Assembly: GCA_965370045.1 (NCBI GenBank)
Contig: CBDUSI010000027.1
Span: 1-42,923, forward strand
Direction of reading: 5' to 3'
DNA from: CAZONU01 sp965370045
GTDB taxonomy: Bacteria > Planctomycetota > SZUA-567 > JAKLDR01
DNA: 42,923 nt
The position numbers were made by a program, and so were the translations under genes. The stretch's first letter is position 1. Every line of letters starts with the position of its first letter. Below the pieces are notes generated by a model. It worked only from the letters and a program-made list of their open reading frames with translations. It was not told the DNA's origin and did no database searches. This document shows, in pieces, positions 16,062 through 21,502 of the stretch.

Positions 16062-16943
16062 TTAGGGAATCACCTTGTTCAGGGGATACTCTATAATTCC
16101 CTGAGCCCCGGCGGCCTTGAGCTCGGGCACCAGCCGCCGGGCCGCGGACTCGTCGATCACCGTCTCCACCGCGTACCAGTCCCCGCCGTGCAGCGAGTTT
16201 ACAGTAGGCTGCTTGAGCGCGGGGAGCATGCCCACTATCTTTTCAAGATTGCCCTTCTCGACGTTGAGCTTGAGCCCCACCTTCTCGCGGGCGGCCAGCG
16301 CGCCCTGGAGCATGAGCCCCATGCGCGACAGCTTCTCGCGCTTCCAGGAGTCCTCCCAGGCGGCCTTATTGGCGATCAGCTGGGTGTGGCTTTCTACCAC
16401 TGTCTCAAGAATCCGCAGCTTGTTGGCGCGCAGTGACGAACCCGTCTCGGTGATGTCGGCGATGGCGTCGACCAGCCGGGGGCACTTGACCTCGGTGGCC
16501 CCCCAGGAGAACTCCACTTTGGCCGTGACCCCCTGCTCGGCCAGGAAGCGCTTGACCCCGCCGACCAGCTCGGTGGCGATGCTCTTGCCCTCCAGGTCCT
16601 TCACCGTCTTGATGTCGCTGGACTCGGGCACGGCGATGACCCAGCGGATCGGTGAGCTGCGCTGCTTGGCGTAAATTAAATCCTCGACGACCTGCACGTC
16701 GGACCCGTTCTCCATTATCCAGTCCTGCCCGGTGAGCCCGGCGTCCAGGTGCCCGTCCTCGACGTAGCGGCTCATCTCCTGCGCGCGGATCAGCAGGGCC
16801 TCTATCTCCGGGTCGTCAACGGATGGATAGTAGCTGCGACTGCTCACCGAGAAGTTCCAGCCCGCCTTGCGGAAGAGCTCGATGGTCGACTCCTGCAGCG
16901 AACCGGCCGGCAGGCCCAGCTTGAGTATCTTCTCTTCGGACAT
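16062..16943 (-). CDS. hisG: ATP phosphoribosyltransferase, long form
   Basis: A 293-residue HisG, the enzyme that joins ATP and PRPP in the first step of histidine biosynthesis. The N-terminal two-domain catalytic core is seen in KLGLPAGSLQESTIELFRKAGW, the DAGLTGQDWI segment and the PRPP-binding region near VDAIADITETGSSLRAN. The C-terminal regulatory domain of the long form is present (NVEKGNLEKIVGMLPALKQP, then DWYAVETVI), so the enzyme should be a histidine-inhibited hexamer that does not need HisZ. No other his gene is in the window. The ATG at 16943 follows a GAGGAAAG Shine-Dalgarno sequence, and a good promoter lies at 16990-17017. Confidence 0.94.
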   Translation of the reverse strand: MSEEKILKLGLPAGSLQESTIELFRKAGWNFSVSSRSYYPSVDDPEIEALLIRAQEMSRYVEDGHLDAGLTGQDWIMENGSDVQVVEDLIYAKQRSSPIRWVIAVPESSDIKTVKDLEGKSIATELVGGVKRFLAEQGVTAKVEFSWGATEVKCPRLVDAIADITETGSSLRANKLRILETVVESHTQLIANKAAWEDSWKREKLSRMGLMLQGALAAREKVGLKLNVEKGNLEKIVGMLPALKQPTVNSLHGGDWYAVETVIDESAARRLVPELKAAGAQGIIEYPLNKVIP

Positions 16944-16989
16944 CTTTCTTTCCTCTTCCTCGCGGCTCAAGTGTCTCCGTAAGGGGGAC

Positions 16990-17017
16990 ATTCTACGGCC
17001 GGGATGGACTGAATCAA
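16990..17017 (-). promoter_or_regulatory. sigma-70 promoter of hisG
   Basis: On the minus strand, TTGATT (17017-17012), a 16-base spacer and TAGAAT (16995-16990), giving a leader of about 40 bases. No leader peptide rich in histidine codons is visible in that leader. Confidence 0.55.
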
Positions 17018-17043
17018 CTGAAAAGCACTGATAGCCGCTCCTC

Positions 17044-17754
17044 TTACACCAATCCCGCCCAGAACGCGGGAAGTTGGACGACCGCGGCAACGAGCTTGTA
17101 GCAGTAGCCCCCAGGGGTGGGAGCAGCCAAACTAACCGTTAAGAGACAATTGCTTCCACAGTCAGCATTAGTAGCGGATATAGGCTGGTCCGTTTCAATG
17201 TGCCCGAAACTACAATCGAATTTTTCCTCAAAGACGGGATCTGTAATCCATAGTGGAGCATGTTGGCTACCGCCCAAGCTGAAGACAGCTCGTATCCCAG
17301 GTTGCCCCTTGCCCTTGATGTCTTTCCTGAATTCGAGATGTTCAGGCTTAATGAGAGCTAAGGACTCCTTGGCTGGCTCCGCCGAGAACTTGCCTTTCCA
17401 TATCTTCTCTTCCGTATCACCAAATAGGGTTGGCCCATTCTCAAGGTTGCCTCGCAGAATAGGCGCAAGCTCACTAGGCGCGGGTCTATACAGCCGCGTG
17501 AAGCGCCCATCACCGACAACCCAGTTTTCCGGCTGGTATTCCGTCGGCCGATGCTCTTTCAATGTAACTTCCAGTAGGTCCATGACCCGAACGCCATCGT
17601 GGTCGGCATATGTGTAATGCTGCCGCGACAGCGCATTCTGATTGCTTGGATCAACAGGTCGCACCCAGCCGTTACCATCGGCTCTCAACCCCGCCAAGCA
17701 CCTCCCACCATGCCTATACGAGTTAGTCAGGCAGATCATCTCGCAGGCGGACAT
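17044..17754 (-). CDS. dual OB-fold domain protein of a DUF488 cassette
   Basis: A 236-residue soluble protein. The start, CEMICLTNSYRHGGRCLAG followed by GNGWVRPV, and the later GDGRFTRL match what I remember of the dual-OB (DuOB) family, in which two OB-folds lie in tandem; the C-terminal part (LWITDPVFEEKF, CLLTVSLAAP) would be the second fold. OB-folds usually bind nucleic acid or nucleotides. It follows two DUF488 genes with a gap of 11 bases, so the three form one operon, and such domains are recurrently found beside DUF488. The ATG at 17754 follows GAGGGG. Composition is AT-richer than the surroundings, fitting an accessory cassette. No enzymatic motif is visible. Confidence 0.75.
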   Translation of the reverse strand: MSACEMICLTNSYRHGGRCLAGLRADGNGWVRPVDPSNQNALSRQHYTYADHDGVRVMDLLEVTLKEHRPTEYQPENWVVGDGRFTRLYRPAPSELAPILRGNLENGPTLFGDTEEKIWKGKFSAEPAKESLALIKPEHLEFRKDIKGKGQPGIRAVFSLGGSQHAPLWITDPVFEEKFDCSFGHIETDQPISATNADCGSNCLLTVSLAAPTPGGYCYKLVAAVVQLPAFWAGLV

Positions 17755-17765
17755 CGGCGTCCCCT

Positions 17766-18203
17766 CTATAGATGGTGAATGTTCAGGTCGCCCCACTTCT
17801 TCCCGAGGTATTCGAGCACCAGTCGGCGGTGACAGCGATCCGGCTTCGGCTCACTACACAGCACAACTGTGGGCTTCTCGAACAAGCCCTTGTCAATGAC
17901 CTCTTCGGCCTTCCGTTCCGCCAGCAGCATCGTGAAGCGCTTCTCATACTCTGCCCAGTCTATCCTTTTCTTCTTGTAGTCAGTCAGGATGTCCTTGGTG
18001 GGGGCCAGCAACGGTTCGTGAACGTACTCCGCGCCACACAACTCTTTCAAGAAGAACTGGAGGGCGTCGCGCTTCGTAAACCCAGCGAGTTGCGAAGTGT
18101 TGTTCAGGCGTACGTCCAGAACTTGTTTTATGCCAGCCTGCCTCAGGATGCCGAAGAACTCGGCTGCTTTCTTCTTGGCGAAGCCGATCGAGTAGATTTC
18201 CAT
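17766..18203 (-). CDS. DUF488 family protein (second of the pair)
   Basis: A 145-residue single-domain DUF488 protein. Family marks are the N-terminal IYSIGFAKKKAAEF, the LDVRLNNTS segment, which in this family carries the conserved D-x-R, and the C-terminal VVLCSEPKPDRCHRRLV with Cys116, Cys124, His125 and Arg126. The conserved Cys and CHR residues look like an active or metal-binding site, but the biochemical role of DUF488 is not established. The ATG at 18203 has AGAGGA just upstream and lies inside the 3' end of the preceding DUF488 gene, a 61-base overlap. The two DUF488 proteins share only the core motifs, so they are old paralogues, not a fresh duplication. Confidence 0.85.
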   Translation of the reverse strand: MEIYSIGFAKKKAAEFFGILRQAGIKQVLDVRLNNTSQLAGFTKRDALQFFLKELCGAEYVHEPLLAPTKDILTDYKKKRIDWAEYEKRFTMLLAERKAEEVIDKGLFEKPTVVLCSEPKPDRCHRRLVLEYLGKKWGDLNIHHL

Positions 18204-18751
18204 TCCTCTTCTCTTTCTTCATCGAAAATCGTCAACTGCACGTACCGCCCCTCTACCTGTTCGCACAGCTCCTCGTAGGTTTGCAGACAGCCATCTCGAA
18301 GAATGTGTTGAACAGTAACGCCTCTGGAGGCCAGAACGCGAGCAACCAGGAGGTGACGGTGACATTCTGCCGGCTCTCCCTCGCTGCACACGAGAGCAAG
18401 CCGAAACCTGCGTGCGTCGTCCTCAATACGGGAAATCGCTCGGGCGAACGCGGGCGATTCGGCGATCCGGGAGTACACCACGTGTCCGTCCGCATCGTAG
18501 AGCTCGGCCGCGTCGGGTTGACCGCCGAGCTCCTTGCCCATGAACAGGTACCTAATGCCCTCCGATTCGATGCCGGCTTCAAGGTTCGGGCCGTTGAAAT
18601 GCGGGACGTACTTGGAATACGGGCTGGAGCGAATGTCCACCAGCATTTCAATGCGGTGCTTCTTAAGCAGATCGATGAATTCGTTCAGAGGATGGCTGGA
18701 ATGCCCTACGGTGTAGATCACACTCCGGCCTTGCGATGCATCGGTTTTCAC
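18143..18751 (-). CDS. DUF488 family protein (first of the pair)
   Basis: About 202 residues, longer than its downstream paralogue by a C-terminal extension. It shows IYTVGHSSHPLNEFIDLL at the start, the LVDIRSSPYSKYVPHFN segment with the D-x-R, and LVCSEGEPAECHRHLLVA with both Cys and the CHR triad. The His in the GHS motif, absent in the second copy (SIGFAKK), suggests the two have diverged in function or act as a heterodimer. The start is uncertain: GTG at 18751 lies close behind GGAGGG; GTG at 18766 or the GTG at 18721, directly before IYTVGHS, are alternatives. A consensus promoter lies at 18805-18833. It is first in the DUF488-DUF488-dual-OB operon. Confidence 0.82.
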   Translation of the reverse strand: MKTDASQGRSVIYTVGHSSHPLNEFIDLLKKHRIEMLVDIRSSPYSKYVPHFNGPNLEAGIESEGIRYLFMGKELGGQPDAAELYDADGHVVYSRIAESPAFARAISRIEDDARRFRLALVCSEGEPAECHRHLLVARVLASRGVTVQHILRDGCLQTYEELCEQVEGRYVQLTIFDEEREEEWKSTRSASPRRKQPSSSAS

Positions 18752-18804
18752 CAACCCTCCAAGCACCTTAGGGGCACCTCTTGCTTGAGGTATCCTCTAT
18801 TTAC

Positions 18805-18833
18805 AGTCTACGCGGCCATACCCATAATGTCAA
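18805..18833 (-). promoter_or_regulatory. sigma-70 promoter of the DUF488 cassette
   Basis: On the minus strand, a perfect TTGACA (18833-18828), a 17-base spacer and TAGACT (18810-18805). A short palindrome GAGG-TAT-CCTC (18788-18798) lies in the expected leader just downstream and could be an operator or a weak hairpin. Confidence 0.6.
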
Positions 18834-18856
18834 CGGGCGAGTTCCCGAAGTTGGCC

Positions 18857-18890
18857 GACTCTTCCGGGGACAGGACTCTTCCGGGGGCAG
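18857..18890. repeat. 17-bp tandem repeat, likely remnant of an intergenic repeat
   Basis: Two adjacent copies of GACTCTTCCGGGGACAG (18857-18873) and the same with one change (18874-18890). The second runs on into CAGTGTACCCATTTCTC, a sequence of the type that commonly flanks REP-associated transposases in proteobacterial and environmental genomes, as I recall. No transposase is present. The rest of 18891-19020 contains degenerate short repeats (TCTGGAGTCTGGAG and GACCACAGACCAC) and no gene. Confidence 0.55.
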
Positions 18891-19020
18891 TGTACCCATT
18901 TCTCCCTATCCAGTATGGCGCGCGGAAGCACGGAAGTCAACGATTGGTTCAGTCTGGAGTCTGGAGGAGAGAGCTTTCCATTCCCCACTATTCACGACCC
19001 CCTGACCACAGACCACTGAT

Positions 19021-19755
19021 CTACGGAGGCGCGCGTTCGTCGGGGTGGGGTGGGGCGTCTTCCGCTTCGTCGCCACCCTCATGAGGCCCTGAAGGGCCGT
19101 CCTGAGTGGCATCCCAGTCAATCGGAGGAGGCGGACAGACCCGGTATTCCTCCGCGCCTTCTGACTCCTCCTCCCAGGACTCGGCGCCGCTTTCCTCCCG
19201 GTAGGCGGCCTTGCGAATCCCCGCCAGCTCGCGGCCGAGCCCCTTGACCTTGGCGAGCGCGGCCGCGCCCCGCCGTTTCTTGTCACGACGCTCCACCACG
19301 TCAGACCAGGCCACCCACTTGAACCGCTCGCGGCAGAGATGCCGGTAATGCTGCAATATCTCCCGCGCGGCGCGCAGCACGACGAAGGGGTTCTCGTGAT
19401 CCAAGAGCCCCGCGCAGCGGTCCATCGCCGCCAGCACGTGCTCCCGCGCCTTCTCGATGTCGGGGTCTTGGGAACCGCAGTGGGAACCGCGGATGGACGC
19501 AGATGAACGGAGATTATCTTCCGCAGAGACATCCATCGGCGAAACCTCGTGCGCCCCGCCGCGATCTGAACTCGCATCTGCGCCTATCTGCGTCAATCCG
19601 CGGTTCCCGTTCTCCCTCTGTGGTGAGGTAAGCCGCAGGTGCGCCAGCATGGTCCGCGCGGCTTCCAGCGCGATTCGCTCGTTCTCGCTGCGGGCCAGCT
19701 CGGCCAGGCGGTCCAACGCCAGGGTCTCGTACTGCTCGCGCGTCATATCGCTCAT
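19021..19755 (-). CDS. hypothetical protein carrying an in-frame palindromic repeat
   Basis: A 244-residue protein of no family I recognise. It begins with a helical segment (TREQYETLALDRLAELARSE, then ERIALEAARTMLAHL), and a second helical segment follows the repeat (VVLRAAREILQHYRHLC, then ERFKWVAWSDVVERRDKKRR). The C-terminus is acidic and Pro/Gly-rich. Residues about 48-96 (IGADASSDRGG to SSASIRGSHC) are encoded by an inserted palindromic repeat, 19482-19608, so the ancestral protein was shorter. A perfect consensus promoter at 19773-19801 puts transcription at about 19766, which excludes the ATG at 19770 and favours 19755, preceded by AGGTG; 19758 or 19746 remain possible. The helix-plus-basic layout suggests a small-terminase-like or DNA-binding role, but that is a guess. 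Confidence 0.62.
   Translation of the reverse strand: MSDMTREQYETLALDRLAELARSENERIALEAARTMLAHLRLTSPQRENGNRGLTQIGADASSDRGGAHEVSPMDVSAEDNLRSSASIRGSHCGSQDPDIEKAREHVLAAMDRCAGLLDHENPFVVLRAAREILQHYRHLCRERFKWVAWSDVVERRDKKRRGAAALAKVKGLGRELAGIRKAAYREESGAESWEEESEGAEEYRVCPPPPIDWDATQDGPSGPHEGGDEAEDAPPHPDERAPP
19482..19608. repeat. palindromic interspersed repeat inside a coding gene
   Basis: Inverted arms of 23 bases, 19482-19504 and 19586-19608, match at 22 of 23 positions. They enclose about 80 bases that themselves contain GCAGATG/CATCTGC. A partial extra copy of the arm end (GGGAACCGC) lies at 19470-19478. The arm words ATCTGCGT and ATCCGCGG belong to a repeat type found between genes in many environmental bacterial genomes, as I recall, and a related stretch occurs at 31830-31861. 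It encodes no protein of its own. Confidence 0.75.
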
Positions 19756-19772
19756 CATCGTCACCTGCATGT

Positions 19773-19801
19773 ATTATACACCGAACTACCACGAATGTCA
19801 A
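19773..19801 (-). promoter_or_regulatory. perfect consensus sigma-70 promoter
   Basis: On the minus strand, TTGACA (19801-19796), a 17-base spacer and TATAAT (19778-19773), all twelve box positions matching consensus. Transcription should start near 19766, giving a leader of about 10 bases to the ATG at 19755. The remainder of the gap up to 19913 is AT-rich and shows nothing else. Confidence 0.75.
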
Positions 19802-19913
19802 GCAGAATACGCACAAATCGCCAGAATAATATATATTGCCGTAACACGCTCGCACTGTCATGCTTACGCGCCGCTACTGGGTCCTCGGGAATACTTCTTC
19901 TGATTTGTCCCGG

Positions 19914-20342
19914 CTACCAGTAGGCAACCGGGCCGGCCAGCTTGAATATCCAGGCCGCCGAAAATACCGCCAGCCAGCCCCAGCCGACCAGAGCGGGCAG
20001 CGCCGGCCGCCGGCGCCGCAGGAGTTGGACGCCGACCCATCCCAGGCTGATGGCGAAGAGCAGACAGGTGGGCACTGTGAAGAGGTTATAGGCGGCCGAG
20101 TCCAGCCACTGGCCGGCCAGCAGGCAGCGCAGGCTGCGGGTCATCCCGGTAGTCGCGCAGGGCAGTTGGGTGAGGGTCTTGAAGAGTGCGGGCCCCAGTC
20201 TCCCCTGAGTCAGCCAGAAGATGTTCCAGACGATGTAGACTGCGAATACGGCGGCGGCTACCGAGCGCAACAGCGAACGCCCCGCCTTCTCCCAGGAAAG
20301 GCCCGAGGGGGAGTCTCCCCCCCCTCTTACCAGCAACGGCAT
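19914..20342 (-). CDS. DUF2752 family membrane protein
   Basis: A 142-residue inner-membrane protein with three hydrophobic segments (about 26-46, 80-105 and 115-135). Between the first two lies the DUF2752 signature CATTGMTRSLRCLLAGQW followed by AAYNLFTVP; the usual CPxCGxTR here reads CATTGMTR, so the second cysteine is lost. The function of the family is unknown. It starts 12 bases after the stop of the 46-residue protein upstream, without a Shine-Dalgarno sequence, so it is probably coupled to it. The sequence just inside the start is a G-run facing a C-run (GGGGGAGACTCCCCC), which could form a hairpin that affects initiation. The exact start is therefore less sure than the gene. Confidence 0.8.
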   Translation of the reverse strand: MPLLVRGGGDSPSGLSWEKAGRSLLRSVAAAVFAVYIVWNIFWLTQGRLGPALFKTLTQLPCATTGMTRSLRCLLAGQWLDSAAYNLFTVPTCLLFAISLGWVGVQLLRRRRPALPALVGWGWLAVFSAAWIFKLAGPVAYW

Positions 20343-20354
20343 TGGAGACTGGCG

Positions 20355-20495
20355 CTATTCGGCGCCCTTCTCGGCCTTCATGGAATCGACAAGGAACGGG
20401 ATCCAGCAAACCACGGGGCACAGGAACACCAGGACGATGAAGACGATTACGCCCGTCTTGTTCAGCCCCAGGAAGACCTCTTTACCTTGCGGCAT
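20355..20495 (-). CDS. 46-residue membrane protein upstream of DUF2752
   Basis: A short gene, MPQGKEVFLGLNKTGVIVFI continuing to PFLVDSMKAEKGAE, with one hydrophobic helix (about 14-36) containing two cysteines (FLCPVVCWIPF). It is supported by a well-placed GGAG 7 bases before the ATG, by a promoter at 20542-20570, and by its position directly upstream of the DUF2752 gene. Small proteins with the CWIPF-x-x-D-S motif next to DUF2752 are something I recall from other genomes, which adds support. It is probably a small partner subunit of the DUF2752 protein; no function is known. Confidence 0.75.
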   Translation of the reverse strand: MPQGKEVFLGLNKTGVIVFIVLVFLCPVVCWIPFLVDSMKAEKGAE

Positions 20496-20541
20496 GGCAC
20501 TCTCCTTACAGCGCTATGGCGGACGGCTCACGACCCCCACT

Positions 20542-20570
20542 CTTCTAGTGGCGCGGGACTATTTTGTCAA
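20542..20570 (-). promoter_or_regulatory. sigma-70 promoter of the small membrane protein/DUF2752 operon
   Basis: On the minus strand, TTGACA (20570-20565), a 17-base spacer and TAGAAG (20547-20542), giving a leader of about 40 bases. Upstream of it, 20571-20698 holds GC-rich small inverted repeats (for example 20592-20608) and no gene. Confidence 0.55.
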
Positions 20571-20698
20571 GTGTGTGCCTGGATACTTCGACCCCGGCCC
20601 GACCGGGGGGATGCTTCCCTCAAAGGGACCGGAAGGGAAAGCCGCATGCCCCGCGGGGGAGATGAAAACGGAGTTCTAATGCTGAAAACAGCGCCGGC

Positions 20699-20715
20699 CG
20701 GGACATGGTGTCCCG
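20699..20715 (-). terminator. possible terminator of the exported protein gene
   Basis: A perfect inverted repeat CGGGACA-TGG-TGTCCCG lies 34 bases beyond the stop of the minus-strand gene ending at 20749. On the minus strand a TTTT follows 11 bases later. This is not a textbook intrinsic terminator, hence the low confidence. Confidence 0.35.
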
Positions 20716-20748
20716 CCCGCGGGTCTTTTCGGTGGCTGACAGCCCCGG

Positions 20749-21285
20749 TTACTTGGCGCGCTTGCGGCCCTTCTTCTCCGGCGGCGGGGTCTTCTCCGGC
20801 GCGTCGTCCTCTTCGGGGAAGGGGTCGACCAGGAGTTCGTTCGAGCCGGTGTCCTTGCTGCGCAGTACCTTCAGGCCGGCCTTCTCGGTGGCCGGGCGCA
20901 TCTTGAGCTTGCCGACCTTCTTGGTCTTCGCGGCCTTCTCGGCGGCCTCGCGGGCCTTGCGCAGCTCCTCGGCGATCTTGGCGGCCTTCTCGCGGGCCTT
21001 CTCGCCCTTGGCCTCCTTGGCGCGCTTGAGGAAAAAGGCCTCCACGTCGAGCAGCGGCTTCTTGCTCTTGGTGATCTTCTCGACGATCTCCCGCGCGGCG
21101 CCGCAGTCCATCTTGCGGTCCACGTCGATGTAGTGGATGTAGCCGTCTTCCTCCTTGTATATCTGGCACTTGACCTTGCCGCCGCCGAACTCCTTCTTGA
21201 AGACGATCTCGTCGGCGCGCACGGACGAGGCCAGCGCCAGCGCCAGTCCGGTGAGAACCGCGAAAGCAACGATCTGTTTCAGCAC
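20749..21285 (-). CDS. exported protein of unknown function with coiled coil
   Basis: A 178-residue protein with a clean signal peptide (hydrophobic 5-19, cleavage after VRA near residue 24), so it is secreted to the periplasm. The first mature part (EIVFKKEFGGGKVKCQIYKEEDGYIHYI) looks like a small beta unit with the form of a knob seen in planctomycete-type exported proteins. Residues about 85-120 are a Lys/Glu/Ala-rich coiled coil (AKEAKGEKAREKAAKIAEEL), and the tail is charged and Pro-rich. No family is recognised. The GTG at 21285 is supported by GGAGGA 6 bases upstream. It is divergent from the sigma-propeller gene, with about 200 bases between the two starts. Confidence 0.75.
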   Translation of the reverse strand: MLKQIVAFAVLTGLALALASSVRADEIVFKKEFGGGKVKCQIYKEEDGYIHYIDVDRKMDCGAAREIVEKITKSKKPLLDVEAFFLKRAKEAKGEKAREKAAKIAEELRKAREAAEKAAKTKKVGKLKMRPATEKAGLKVLRSKDTGSNELLVDPFPEEDDAPEKTPPPEKKGRKRAK

Positions 21286-21452
21286 TTCAGTTCCTCCCCA
21301 TCCGCGCGACGCGCCCCCGGCCGCGGAATCAATTGTATTAACGCAGGCCGCGGGTACAAGTCACTGCGAAGGGAAAATCGCCGGCCAAGACCCTGGACAG
21401 GCGCGACTTGCGAGCCAGTGAGCGCCGCGCGGCCCGAATTCGCGGAAGATTC

Positions 21453-21482
21453 TTGAAGGCGGCCACCGTCCCGCCGTACACT
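21453..21482 (+). promoter_or_regulatory. putative promoter of the ECF sigma-propeller gene
   Basis: TTGAAG (21453-21458), an 18-base spacer and TACACT (21477-21482). A transcription start near 21489 would exclude the ATG at 21485 and favour 21503. It does not look like an ECF-type AAC/CGT autoregulated promoter. Confidence 0.4.
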
Positions 21483-21502
21483 GGATGGTGAAAGGCGGGG
21501 CA

